NCBI RefSeq assembly: GCF_020447105.2
Contig: NZ_CP096184.1
Span: forward strand, 2,604,001-2,668,000
Length of the DNA stretch: 64,000 nt
Direction of reading: 5' to 3'
Source of the DNA: Demequina sp. TMPB413
GTDB lineage: Bacteria; Actinomycetota; Actinomycetes; Actinomycetales; Demequinaceae
Shown here: in pieces, positions 1-9,700 of the stretch
How the letters are laid out: each line of letters begins with the position of its first letter
Position numbering within the stretch: the first letter of the stretch is position 1
Translations under genes and position numbers: made by a program
Notes under the pieces: model-generated
The model's input: only the letters and a program-made list of their open reading frames with translations
Told to the model about the DNA's origin: nothing
The model's database searches: none

Positions 1-1
1 T

Positions 2-901
2 GAGCCAAACCGGTGCCTGCGCACGGTGCCCGGACGCCTCGCGGTGGAGGAAACGCGCGACGCAGGCGCGACGTGGACGGACGCGTGGGCTGCTGGCGAG
101 GACGACGTCAAGGCGTTGCGGGATGCCTACGCACTTCCACCGGACGAGCCGCTGGAAGCCACTGGAGTCGCCTTCGTCGGGCCGGATGAGGCGGGCACGA
201 CTGATATCGAGGCCGTCGCGACTCTTGGACGCGACGGACTTCTGGTGCTCTCCAAAGGCGGCAGTTGGGAGCGGCGAGGATTTGCCGACCTCGAGTGCTG
301 CTCCGCCTGGCCCCTAGCCGCATTGCCCACGCGCTGGATGCCGTACGGCGCTCTCGTGCCGCCCGCGGTGGCATGGGCGATCGCCGCGATGGCGTCGACT
401 AGTGCGCTGATGCTGGCGCTGGCACGACGGCGCCTGGTGAGTCGCGAGGAGCACACCCCTTCACCGCGTGTCCGCCATGCGACCTGGTGGGCTGGAGGCA
501 CTGGCGCGTCTGCCGCTATGGCCGCGATCGCGTCGGGTCCGCTTGGGTTCAACGGGTCCGTCTACAGCGACCAATGGATGGTCCACCAAGCCCTCTCTGT
601 GGTCTCCCTCTGCGCTGCGGTGCCGCTCGCTGTGATCGCGTTCTCCGTTGCGGGAGGTTGGACGCGTCGCCTGCGGTGGCGCCTCGCCCTTCTCGCAACC
701 GGAGCCGCGGTCGTGGTGGGGGCGCTGGTCTATGTGGTGCCGGGAGATGGTTGGGCAGACGCGCTTGTCGGCCTCGTCACTGGCCTCGCGGGAGCAGTGG
801 CAGGAAGCCGATTGCTTGCGCACGTGGCCGTGGCGTGGGGCCTGAGCCCCTTCCCGAGCAAGCCAGTGCCTGCGGAACCGCCTGCGCAGCCGCCAGCCTA
901 G
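2..901 (+). CDS. Membrane protein with Asp-box ectodomain, 5' end outside the window
   Basis: The frame is open from base 2, so the gene begins before the window; the GTG at 26 is probably internal. The first ~100 residues form an exported-looking domain with an Asp-box (DAGATW near base 65), the turn motif of BNR/sialidase-like propellers. Four or five hydrophobic segments follow and the protein ends in a Pro-rich tail. It is a paralogue of the 634-residue protein at 4589-6493: both share the order Cys-containing loop, Asp-box, a W/ERxGF block, a CC(S/A)W motif and then membrane helices. Function unknown. It overlaps the convergent DUF4190 gene by 4 nt. Confidence 0.75.
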   Translation, partial: EPNRCLRTVPGRLAVEETRDAGATWTDAWAAGEDDVKALRDAYALPPDEPLEATGVAFVGPDEAGTTDIEAVATLGRDGLLVLSKGGSWERRGFADLECCSAWPLAALPTRWMPYGALVPPAVAWAIAAMASTSALMLALARRRLVSREEHTPSPRVRHATWWAGGTGASAAMAAIASGPLGFNGSVYSDQWMVHQALSVVSLCAAVPLAVIAFSVAGGWTRRLRWRLALLATGAAVVVGALVYVVPGDGWADALVGLVTGLAGAVAGSRLLAHVAVAWGLSPFPSKPVPAEPPAQPPA

Positions 902-1335
902 ATCAGGAACAAGAACATCCACTTGATCAGCAGCGAGAACACCACGGCGATGATCGCGCACACCAGCCCGGCCGTCGCAGGCCCGCGGCCCACCGGCCCG
1001 TAGCCGTGGCGCTCGAACTGGTTGGCGTTCTTCAGGCCCACCGACGCGAAGATGATGCCAAGGATTGAGGGCACGAACAGCGTGTTGATGAACAGGGCGA
1101 CGATGCCGAGCACCAGTCCTGCAGTTGCGGCGCCATTCGAGATGGTCCCGGCGGAGGGCACGGCGTAGGCGTGCTGAGGGTAGGCGCCCTGGCCGGGCAT
1201 CGGGTGTGCCGAGTAACCGGGAGGAGGCGCGATCGACTGTGGTGCCATCCCGGCGAACGACGGCGGCGGGGGTGGAGCCGGGAGCGACGGTGGCGCCGCG
1301 TAGGTGGGCGGCTGCTCGGGCGGGAAGTCGGACAT
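898..1335 (-). CDS. DUF4190 small membrane protein
   Basis: 145 residues. The first ~65 are a Pro/Ala/Tyr-rich low-complexity cytoplasmic tail. Two hydrophobic helices follow, separated by a loop with LGIIFASVGLKNA and a second Gly-rich turn (GRGPATAGL). This tail-plus-two-helix plan is typical of actinobacterial DUF4190 proteins, whose role is unknown. ATG at 1335 is preferred over GTG at 1341 because GAGGGG sits 5 nt upstream of it. Confidence 0.8.
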   Translation of the reverse strand: MSDFPPEQPPTYAAPPSLPAPPPPPSFAGMAPQSIAPPPGYSAHPMPGQGAYPQHAYAVPSAGTISNGAATAGLVLGIVALFINTLFVPSILGIIFASVGLKNANQFERHGYGPVGRGPATAGLVCAIIAVVFSLLIKWMFLFLI

Positions 1336-1411
1336 GTGCACCCCTCAGTAGTCACTGTCGCTGCCCACCGAACGTAGCACCGCTGGTTGTGGCGCGACCA
1401 GGACCCTCGAG

Positions 1412-2749
1412 TCACTGCGCGCGTCCGGCCTCCGGCAGCCCCGTGCCCACGACCGCCCCCGCCACGCCCAACGCGGCGAGCAGCAGCAGCGCGAACTCGT
1501 TGCCCAGCGCGGCCAGCGCCGCGGTGACCGCGCCGACGGCCAGCAGCAGCACCCCCATGATCGTGTTGGCCACCGCCACGTACTGGGTGCGCTGATCACC
1601 TTCGGCGATGTCCACCACGTACGTCTTGCGCGCCAGCCGCGTCCCCACATGGACCAGGGCGAGCAGCAGGTAGGTGGCGGGGGCAAGCCACACAGCGTCG
1701 CCGACGCCGGGGAGGGCGAGTAGGCCGAGGAATGCCACGATCACCGACGAGGCCGCAAGGGCGGCGCCGATCATGAGTCGCCGGGAGGATCTGTCCGCGA
1801 GCCGGCCGAACACGCGCCCGCCCACCAGTCCCGCCACGCCTTGCGCCATCACGAACAGGCCAAGCGAGGACAGCCCCGACTGGCCCTGCTGGACCCCTAG
1901 GCCCACCACGAACGGCGGGCTGAGCGCCGAGACAAGCAAAAGGGCCCGCGCGACAACAAACCGCCGGAACACCGCGTCGGACCGCCACAGGTGTACGGAC
2001 TGCGAGGCCCAGCCGGGCTGGTCGGCGTCACCGTCACCCCCAGCGTCGGCCGTATTGCCGTCCGCCGCCGCGACCTCCCCGGCGGGCTCCCGGATGGTCC
2101 CGTAAATCACGGCCGCCACCACCCACGCGAGCGCCGCCGCGCCCAGCAGCGCGGCGAGCACCCCGGCCCCTAGGCGGTCGCCGCCCCAGAGCCGCAGCGC
2201 GAGGCCGAGCGTCAGCGCCACGGCGGACGATGCCACGGTGGTGACGCCCTTGATCTGGCCCCGCTGCCCCTTGGGCACGGTGCGGCCCAGCACGTCCTTA
2301 CCGGCGAGGGAGCTGAGCGACCGGGCCAGCGCGAACACGGCCAGGGACGTCAGGACGCCCACACCTGCGACCCAGCCCGACGCGGTGGCCGCGACGAGCG
2401 CTAGCCCCGCCGTCGCCAGCGCCTGGCCGGCGGCTCCCGCGACCCAGACGCCCTTGCGTCGGCGCCGCGACCGCACCCGCGGAGCCCACGCGGCCTGCGG
2501 CAACATCGACCCCGACTCGCGGATGGGCACCAGGAACGCGACGAACGCCCCCGGCGCGCCCAGCGCGTTCAGCAACCACGGCAGCACCGTCTTGGCGTTG
2601 ACCACCTGGTCGCCCATGGACTGCAGCGTCTGGGCGCCCATCTGGCGCAGCGCGTTGGTGGCCACATGTGGCCGGGCTTGCTCGCTGAGGCTGTCGATGT
2701 CGGCGTCGTCGCCGCGGACCAGGCGTTGGTAGATCGATTGGGAGGCCAC
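1412..2749 (-). CDS. Major facilitator superfamily transporter
   Basis: 445 residues with about 11-12 hydrophobic helices. The N-terminal part contains VLPWLLNALGAPGAF and PIRESGSMLPQ, followed by a basic RSRRRRKG loop, and a cytoplasmic GGRVFGRLADRSSRR loop marks the second half. These features fit an MFS permease subfamily common in bacteria; the substrate cannot be read from sequence. An acidic inter-half loop (DGNTADAGGDGDAD) lies near residue 225. The GTG start has only a weak ribosome binding site, so the exact N-terminus is uncertain. It is not obviously in an operon. Confidence 0.8.
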   Translation of the reverse strand: MASQSIYQRLVRGDDADIDSLSEQARPHVATNALRQMGAQTLQSMGDQVVNAKTVLPWLLNALGAPGAFVAFLVPIRESGSMLPQAAWAPRVRSRRRRKGVWVAGAAGQALATAGLALVAATASGWVAGVGVLTSLAVFALARSLSSLAGKDVLGRTVPKGQRGQIKGVTTVASSAVALTLGLALRLWGGDRLGAGVLAALLGAAALAWVVAAVIYGTIREPAGEVAAADGNTADAGGDGDADQPGWASQSVHLWRSDAVFRRFVVARALLLVSALSPPFVVGLGVQQGQSGLSSLGLFVMAQGVAGLVGGRVFGRLADRSSRRLMIGAALAASSVIVAFLGLLALPGVGDAVWLAPATYLLLALVHVGTRLARKTYVVDIAEGDQRTQYVAVANTIMGVLLLAVGAVTAALAALGNEFALLLLAALGVAGAVVGTGLPEAGRAQ

Positions 2750-2893
2750 GTTTCATTATGGCCAGGCGTTGGGGCGGACGACGCTGGGGTGGGGTGGGGC
2801 GCGCGATGTCGGGTTCCGTATCGGGCATTTAAGCCTGAGCTGAAATGCGAAATTCGGTGAGGCGGCGCCCGTGCGGGCCTTGCCGGGAAGAGG

Positions 2894-3484
2894 CTAGGCG
2901 GCGAGACCCAAGCGGGTGCGCGGGGGGACAGCGCGCGGGGTGGCGTCAGCTGTCGCGGGTGCAGGTGCCCTGCGGTCGGTCGCAGAACCACCGGCCGACG
3001 CTGTCGCGACGGTCGCGGTGTCGCTCAGTACCCCGCGCGGGCGGTCCAGCCAGATGACATGCCCAGCGACGGCAGTCAGTTGGCGGGAGGTCTGATTCGA
3101 GAGGCAGGCAACGGTGGTGTCGACGCCGGCGTCGGCGAGGGCGCGGAGGGGCTCGCGCAAGATGTGCGACCCGCTGGCGACGACCGCCTCGTGGTAGCGG
3201 CTCGCGATGAAGTCCGCGTCCTCGAGCGCGGTGCACAGTGCGAGGTCCGCGCCGTGACGGCCCGCTCGTACGAGTAGCCGCGCGAAGGGTGCGAGCGCCT
3301 TGACGGTGAATGCCCAGTCGGGCGTGACGGCGATGATCAGGTGGTCGGTGGCTTCGCGGAAGCTTACGGCGCCGAGTGATCCTGCGATGGCGAACTCCCA
3401 GCGCGCCTTGCTCGCTTTGCCCGGGCGGCAGCCGAGGAGGGTCTGAGCGTCCACGGCGATGAGGCGGCGAGGTGTGGAGGTCAT
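2894..3484 (-). CDS. NYN/PIN-like domain protein
   Basis: 196 residues starting at ATG 3484 with AGGGTG 6 nt upstream. The N-terminus has a hydrophobic strand ending in Asp (RLIAVDAQTLLG), a central LxxCTALEDADFI stretch supplies more acidic residues, and DTTVACLSNQTS is the late strand-loop of NYN-type ribonuclease folds. The C-terminal ~50 residues are Ala/Pro/Arg-rich and probably disordered. By family it may be a metal-dependent RNase; the active site was only partly matched. It is divergent from the DUF1778/GNAT module, sharing a ~190 bp promoter region. Confidence 0.55.
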   Translation of the reverse strand: MTSTPRRLIAVDAQTLLGCRPGKASKARWEFAIAGSLGAVSFREATDHLIIAVTPDWAFTVKALAPFARLLVRAGRHGADLALCTALEDADFIASRYHEAVVASGSHILREPLRALADAGVDTTVACLSNQTSRQLTAVAGHVIWLDRPRGVLSDTATVATASAGGSATDRRAPAPATADATPRAVPPRTRLGLAA

Positions 3485-3640
3485 GGCGATCACCCTTCGT
3501 TGGGTTTGTCCCGGGACTGCCGCCTCGGGCTTCGTGTAACGAAACGATAACAAACAGATAACGGAAGCACAACGACGACGCGATGGTGAGTGCGAAACTC
3601 GGAGTGATCGCGACTGATCTGGTGGGCGTTCGGTGCCGTG

Positions 3641-3659
3641 CCGTACACTGTCCGTACAC
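3641..3659 (+). promoter_or_regulatory. Probable antitoxin operator, direct repeat CCGTACAC
   Basis: Two exact copies of CCGTACAC are separated by TGT (period 11 bp, one helical turn) and end 19 bp before the DUF1778 antitoxin start. DUF1778 ribbon-helix-helix antitoxins usually autoregulate their operons, so this is a reasonable operator by position. A related GTAC-centred repeat precedes the second DUF1778 gene at 58.1 kb. Confidence 0.5.
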
Positions 3660-3678
3660 CTGGCGAAGGGGAGCCCGC

Positions 3679-3960
3679 ATGTCGCACACCACAAAGAAGG
3701 ATCAGCGCTTTGAGTTCCGCACCACCGCCGCCGACCGCGAGTTGTTTGCGCGTGCAGCCGACGCCGCAGGCACGCCCGTCTCGACGTTCGCCAACGAGCA
3801 GTTGCGCATCGCCGCGCTTCGCGTGCTCGCCGATCGCACCGAGTTTGTGCTCTCACCCGTCGAGGCCGCGCTGTGGGACGAGATGTGCGAGCGGCCCGCG
3901 CGCGACTTGCCCGATGTGCGCGCGCTGCTCTCCGAGCCAAGCATTTTCGTCACCGAGTAG
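3679..3960 (+). CDS. DUF1778 antitoxin (TacA-like)
   Basis: 93 residues. It begins with a basic strand (KDQRFEFRTTAADRELFARAAD), then a helix with PVSTFANEQLR, the ribbon-helix-helix plan of DUF1778. The acidic/hydrophobic tail (VEAALWDEM...LPDVRALLSEPSIF) is the usual toxin-binding part. ATG 3679 has GAAGGGGAG upstream. It lies 9 nt before the GNAT gene in the same frame order as known TacAT operons. Expected role: repress the operon and neutralise the acetyltransferase toxin. Confidence 0.85.
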   Translation: MSHTTKKDQRFEFRTTAADRELFARAADAAGTPVSTFANEQLRIAALRVLADRTEFVLSPVEAALWDEMCERPARDLPDVRALLSEPSIFVTE

Positions 3961-3969
3961 GCGGCTGCC

Positions 3970-4503
3970 ATGACAGGCCGGGCTGGGGGTGCGCCATCCT
4001 ATGTTGCACCCTCTCTGCTGCGGGGCGACCACGTTCTCGACGGCTTCCGCTCTCGTTCCACCGAGCAAACCCAGTGGCTACTGAAGCAAGCCCCCGGATC
4101 CCACGGCGGAGGATTCACGCGCACTTTCGTGGTAGTGGAGAGCGGCGAGCCCGACGTAGTGGCGTACTACGCGTGGACGATGGGAGCGATCAGCTTTGAG
4201 GCCGCTCCGACGCGCGTCGCTGCCGGCGGTGGGAAGCACGCAGTGCCGGTTGCGCTGCTCGCGCGCCTTGCGGTGGATCAGCGTCACGAAGGCCACGGGT
4301 TAGGCAGGGCGCTACTTCGAGATGTGGTCGCACGGACTCTTGAGGTGGGGAGCCGCATCGGGTGTCGCGGACTGCTGGTGCACTGTGAGACGGAGGAGGC
4401 GCGAGAGTTCTATCTGCGGCACTTGCCGTCGTTTGAGCCAAGTCCGAGCGACCCGATGCACCTGGTGCTCCACATGAAGGACCTGCGGCGGGCGGTGGGG
4501 TAG
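3970..4503 (+). CDS. GNAT acetyltransferase toxin (TacT-like)
   Basis: 177 residues. The acetyl-CoA loop is visible as QRHEGHGLGRALLRD (R/Q-x-x-G-x-G/A type) after the LLARLAVD strand, and the C-terminal strand carries EEAREFYLRHLPSFEPSPSD. The family transfers acetyl groups to aminoacyl-tRNA and blocks translation. Its place directly behind a DUF1778 gene makes it the toxin of a type II pair. It appears full length. Confidence 0.85.
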   Translation: MTGRAGGAPSYVAPSLLRGDHVLDGFRSRSTEQTQWLLKQAPGSHGGGFTRTFVVVESGEPDVVAYYAWTMGAISFEAAPTRVAAGGGKHAVPVALLARLAVDQRHEGHGLGRALLRDVVARTLEVGSRIGCRGLLVHCETEEAREFYLRHLPSFEPSPSDPMHLVLHMKDLRRAVG

Positions 4504-4588
4504 CGCTTCGTCACGGTTCGGTTGCGGTGCATTGCGGCTTGGCCTCAATGCCTGCCATGCCTGGGCAGAGTCGCGCTAGTTTGCGTTC

Positions 4589-6493
4589 ATGGGGGAATCG
4601 CAATTGCGCGCGACGCTGAGGTGGCTCGCACATCCGGTGTCGCTGGTGGCCATTGGCGTACTGGTGCTCAACGATCACGTGCTCAAGGCTGCGTATGGCA
4701 CGTGGTGGACGGGCAAGCTTTCCGACGTTGCCGGCCTGGTGTTCTTTCCGGCGCTCGTGGCGGTGGCGCTCGCCGCGGTGGCCCGGGTGCTGCGGCGGCC
4801 GGAGGTGCGCCAGCTTGACCTGGCCGCGGTCGCAATCACGGGCGTGGGCTTCGTATGGGTCAAGGCGACGTGGGCGGGAGCCGCGACGGCGTCGGCCGTG
4901 CTGAGTGCGATCGCCGGACCCAGCGTCGTCCGCGCCGACGTGACCGACCTGTTGGCCCTGCCCGCCCTGGGCCTCGCCGCGTGGGTCGCGGGGCGCTCGC
5001 GAACGCAAGGTAGCGCGCGTCGCGCTCGGCTCAAGAACTCGGTGACCGTCGCCGTGGTGCCGCTGGCGCTGCTCGCATCGGTCGCGACCTCCGCTTCAGA
5101 TGACCCGCACGCCAACGTGGTGGTCGACAACGAGGGGGTCACGCAGGCTTATGTCTCTGGTGTCAATGAGCACTACGAGACCGTGCGCTTCACCTATGAG
5201 AACGGCACGTGGCACGGAGTGGGCATCGAGTCGGTTCGGGCCGAGGACTACGGCTACGGGATTCCGATCCCGAATCAGACTGAGGACTGCGTCCCTTCCG
5301 ATCCGTCCGAGTGCTTCCGAGCGATGACGGGGGCGACTGGTGTGGAACGGAGTGCCGACGGTGGTGCGACCTGGGACGTTGACTGGCAACTCACCCCTGA
5401 CCAACTGGAGCAATTGGAGCACGCATATGGCAAGGCGCCTTCCGACTTTGTGACCAACGGCGTGGGCGTGGTCGCCACGAACACCGGGTTTGTGGTGATC
5501 GCGGGCAACGGCACCGACGGATTCGCGGTGCGCGACGCGAAGGGCGCCTGGGAGCGCGTCGGCTTTGAAGGGATGCCTTGTTGCGCTTGGGCGAAGACGG
5601 CCGAGCTCGGGACAGTCGACACGCTTACGGAGGTTCACGCCTTCCCCGTGTGGTTGCTGTTGGGTGTGGGCCTGGCGGCCCTTGCGGTGCCGTTCGTGGG
5701 GATCGCGCTTCGGCACAAACACGAGTTCGCTGCACCCATCAGCCTCACCGCTGGGGAATGGGTTCTCTACGGTTTCGGCGCGCTCTTTGGCTTCATCATC
5801 ATCGGAGCGAACTCCAACTATGGCCCGCTCACGCGAAGGCCCGTGTCGAGCGACGCGTTCATGATGCTGCCGGGGGGCGCAACGGTGTTGGCGCTGATAG
5901 TGATCGTGGTGGCAACTGCGGGGCTGCTCAAGCCGTGGAGAAGGGCCGCCACAATCTGGGGCTGGGTCCTCGGCGCGATCGCTGCAGGCGCCGCCTCCGC
6001 GTTGGTGCCGGGCGGCATCTGGCTGCAGTCTGCGGCTGCTGTCGCAGCGCTGGTGGCGGTCTATGCGGCGTACGTTCCTTGGGCTCGACGGAGGTTGGTC
6101 GGGTCGCAGGCTCGCCGGGTCCGGGCCGGCGCGCCTACCTGGACACAGGACGATGCTGCGGCCTTGAGGGGCGTCGGCCATGGCAGCGAGCCGACGCCAC
6201 CGCATCAGGTGTTCGCCCGGGCAGGCTACCCACAGCCTGGTTACCCGACGACGGCCCAACTCGAGGTGAGCCTGGGGCGGCTTGTTGCCTCTGGACTGGT
6301 GAGGTTCGCGGGCGTCGGCCAGTTCAGGGCGACCCGCGAAGGCCGCAGGCTGATACAGCACGGAAGTCGAGGCGAAGAAGACGCCGTCCCGCACGAGCTC
6401 GACGCGACCCTCGCGGCGCTGCGCGAAGTGCCGTGCAGGGACGGGCGCGTGCGCATCAGCGGGGAGCTGTACGACCAGGCGGTCAGTCTGTGA
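4589..6493 (+). CDS. Multi-pass membrane protein with Asp-box ectodomain and winged-helix-like tail
   Basis: 634 residues. Three or four N-terminal helices (residues ~10-165) are followed by an exported domain with an Asp-box (SADGGATW, ~residue 257) and a CCAW motif, then four helices (~350-500). The cytoplasmic tail (~520-634) has alternating helices and basic residues ending in FRATREGRRLIQHG, resembling a winged-helix unit. It is a paralogue of the first gene, which lacks this tail. No known family is assigned. Its stop codon at 6491 abuts a remnant of the repeated exonuclease gene, so the 3' end may have been reshaped by recombination. Confidence 0.65.
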   Translation: MGESQLRATLRWLAHPVSLVAIGVLVLNDHVLKAAYGTWWTGKLSDVAGLVFFPALVAVALAAVARVLRRPEVRQLDLAAVAITGVGFVWVKATWAGAATASAVLSAIAGPSVVRADVTDLLALPALGLAAWVAGRSRTQGSARRARLKNSVTVAVVPLALLASVATSASDDPHANVVVDNEGVTQAYVSGVNEHYETVRFTYENGTWHGVGIESVRAEDYGYGIPIPNQTEDCVPSDPSECFRAMTGATGVERSADGGATWDVDWQLTPDQLEQLEHAYGKAPSDFVTNGVGVVATNTGFVVIAGNGTDGFAVRDAKGAWERVGFEGMPCCAWAKTAELGTVDTLTEVHAFPVWLLLGVGLAALAVPFVGIALRHKHEFAAPISLTAGEWVLYGFGALFGFIIIGANSNYGPLTRRPVSSDAFMMLPGGATVLALIVIVVATAGLLKPWRRAATIWGWVLGAIAAGAASALVPGGIWLQSAAAVAALVAVYAAYVPWARRRLVGSQARRVRAGAPTWTQDDAAALRGVGHGSEPTPPHQVFARAGYPQPGYPTTAQLEVSLGRLVASGLVRFAGVGQFRATREGRRLIQHGSRGEEDAVPHELDATLAALREVPCRDGRVRISGELYDQAVSL

Positions 6494-6603
6494 ACCGGCG
6501 CTACATGCTGGGCATGGTGGACGCGATGCGTACGGCCAGCCAACTCACCCGCGAGGTTCGGGAGTGCGAGATCTCGGTGGAGGGCGACGAGGCTTTCTTG
6601 TGA
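6489..6603 (+). pseudogene. Remnant of the DnaQ-TerB-BRCT exonuclease gene (TerB-like part)
   Basis: Starting at the stop of the membrane protein gene, translation reads NRRYMLGMVDAMRTASQLT, matching NRHYMLGVVDA...DDQLT in the three long exonuclease copies at 15.2, 22.3 and 27.8 kb. About 75 bp are clearly homologous at DNA level before similarity fades and a stop is reached at 6601-6603. No start codon of its own is credible. It is the left member of two exonuclease fragments that bracket the giant helicase gene. Confidence 0.7.
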
Positions 6604-6735
6604 AGCGGACCACGCATCAGGATCAAGGACTGGTGGCCGTGGTTGCGCTTGATGGAGATCGCTGGCGCCCGTCTAGGTCTAGGCCAGGTCGCCAGGCCTC
6701 GATACAGTGGCGCCACCGGCTGATGAGGGGTGCTG

Positions 6736-9700
6736 ATGATTACGGGTCGCGCGGCGGTCAAACTGAGCCTTGAATGTGTAGTGGAAGGCGCTCGTACATC
6801 CATCGATAGGGCGCTCGGTGCTCAGACCAAACACGGCGACTGGGTCGCCATGTTGGAGATGCGCGACGAGGTCCGCACTCGCCGTCCCCAGCGCCACGAC
6901 GCGAGCGACCCCGCATTGATCCTTCGGGTCCTCACCGAGGAGTGGCGTTCCTTCACACCCGAACTGAGCTTCGAGCAGCGTGCTCTCGCCACCGAACTGC
7001 GTTCGGCCGCGACTCGCTGGTCGCACGGCGAGGCGTTCGGCCGGGCCGACACGCATCGCATCATCGACACCGCCGCGCGATTGCTTGACTCGCTCGGCAC
7101 GGAGGCGGCAGTACTCGCGGCTGCGGCTGCTCGGAGCCTCGCACCCCAGGTCGAAGGCGATCCCGTTGACGCCGACGCGGTGGACGTCGCCCTGATGACG
7201 GATGAGAGCGGCGCCATCGAGGCCGTGCTCACCGACGCGGAGCTCGAACGCGTGCTTGACGATTGGCGCGAACGCACCGCTTTGGGCGAGATGCGCGTGG
7301 CGCTCCCGAACCTTGAAGTACACCTCACGTTCCAGACGGCCGTGAACTTTGCCTTGTCCCACAATGGTGTCTCGCCCCTGGTAGATGTCACGGTGACGAA
7401 TGCATCGGGCGCGGACGTCGAGGTCTCCACGCTGGAGTTCGTGCTCGCGGCGGGCGAGGGAATCGACCTTGGCGCCCCGCTGGTGCTCGGCCCGCTCAGC
7501 GTGAGCGCCGGTTCCGAGCGGCACATCCCAGTTCCGCTGCTGCGGTGGCCATTCCCTTCGGCCACGCTTGCCGCGATCGACGAGGCACTCAACGCCACGC
7601 TGCGGGTGACTCTCACGTCGGCCGATGGCAGGGCCGACGCGGAGGGCACCATTCGCCTTCTGGCGGCCGACGAGTGGTGGGCAGGTGCCATTCCGGAGAG
7701 CCTTGCGGCGTTCGTCATGCCGCGCGACCCCGGCGTCGAGGGGATCGTGCAGGCCGTGTCCGCGCGCCTGGCGAGCACCACGCGCGACGGCACACTGAAC
7801 GGCTATGAAGGCGGCGCGGAGCGCGCGATCGCCATCACGAAGGGCATCTGGGACGAACTCATCGCGCTCAAGTTGTCACGTCAGCGCGCGGCGGAAGGCG
7901 GCTCCTCCGTGGCGCGGCGAGTTCGCCGCCCCAGCGTGGTGCTCGAGTCTGGGCGGGCGACGGACCTTGAGGCCGCCACGATCTTTGCATCCGTGGCGGA
8001 GGCTTGCGGGCTCAACCCGCTCATCGTTTCGGGTAGGCGCCGCGCGCTCGCTGGCGTGATGATCACCGACAGCCAGTTGCCGCTCGTGGCCATCGAAGAG
8101 GGATCCACGGTGCAGACCTTTGTCGACTCCACGATCCTGTGGCCGGTGGACACCAATGAGGCTCTCGCGCAGTCCGAGAGGTCGTTGGACGTCGCTGTCA
8201 AAAGCGCTCGCGACTGGATGCGTGAGTCTTCGCGGGAGATCGACTTCATTCTGGACGTGCGCCGGGCTCACCGCAGGGTGCGGCCGCTGCCAGTGATCCG
8301 GCGCATCGATGGCGAAGTGGTCGTGGAAGTGGAGCGACAGGCGGCGCGCGCCATCGAGCACCACAAGAACGACGCGTCGGCCTACGAGTCACGCGGCGTC
8401 AGCTACCCGCCTCGCGTCGCATCGTGGCGCAACGCGCTCCTTGACCTCACGTTCCGCAACCCGCTGCTCAACATGCGCACCCACCGCGCGGGGCTGGACC
8501 TCGCGATACCGCCTGGATACCTGGGCAGGTTTGAGGACATGCTCGCCAAGGGGGCGTCGTTCACCGTGGGCACGGCCGACGACGTCAATGCCCTGAGCAG
8601 GGCGAACGGCGTGGAGTCCACGCAGGACCTGCCAGCCGATCAGCTCGCGTCCATCATGGAGGGCGAGCACCTGCTGTACTCGCAGGTGACGTCCAGCCAG
8701 TACAACGGGCGCGTGGTGGGCTTGGCGCGCAAGGCCAAGACCGTGCTTGAAGAGACGGGCGCCAACAACCTGTACATCGCCCTCGGCTCACTGGAGTGGG
8801 AGGACACAGGACGCAAGGCCAAGGCGCCGCTATTCCTGATTCCCGCCACCATCAAGGTGCGGCGCGGCCAACTTGCCAAGATCCAGATCGAGGACGGTGC
8901 CGTCGCTGTGCCCAACCAGTGCCTCCTGGAGAAGCTGCGGGTGTCGCATCAGCTGGTCGTGCCCGCGCTGGCCAGCCCGTTGGAAGACGGCCACGGCATC
9001 GACGTAGACGACGCTCTAGCCCAATTGCGCTACGCCCTGTTGGACGCGGTGTTGGACTTCAAGGTCTCGGAGACCGCGCACCTTGCGGTGTTCCAGTTCT
9101 CTACGTTGCAGTTGTGGCAAGACGTGAGCGACAACTGGCAGCACTTCTTGGGCAACCCGGTGGTGCGCCACCTCGTGGAGACGCCTACCGACACCTTTGT
9201 GGACCCGGTGGCGGAGCCGACGATGGACGCGCAGGCCGAGGTGACCGAGGCGCTACCGGTCTCGGCTGACGGCTCGCAGATCGAGGCCGTGCGGTGGGCC
9301 GGGGTTGGCCGATCCTTCGTGCTGGAGGGCCCTCCAGGAACCGGCAAGTCGCAGACCATCACCAATATCATCGCCAACAGCCTTGCCAAGGGCAGGCGCG
9401 TGTTGTTCGTTGCCGAGAAGCAGGCGGCTCTGGACGTCGTCAAGCGCAGGCTCGATGCTGTGGGCCTCGGCCCGTACTGCCTTGATCTGCACGGGCGGAA
9501 CCAATCGCCCACGGATGTGCGCGCGCAACTACGCGCAGCGATGCACGCCCAGGTCAGTGGCTCGGCGAGCGTGGCGGAGGCGCTGTCCGCGCAGCAAAGC
9601 TCCCTGGTGAGCACGCTGGACCGCTATCCCAAGCAGCTGCACGAGCAGGGTGCTGCTGGTCTCTCCGCATGGGAGGCATCGCAGGTGGCGCTGGCGCTCG

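Noticed and set aside
2894-3940. Long minus-strand frame starting upstream of the NYN gene
   Set aside because: The first ~150 residues are Arg-rich and overlap the DUF1778 gene; ATG 3484 has a good ribosome binding site, so the extension is a shadow.
5578-6603. Plus-strand frame overlapping the 634-residue gene
   Set aside because: Arg/Gly-rich shadow translation; only its end is meaningful, where it reads the exonuclease remnant.
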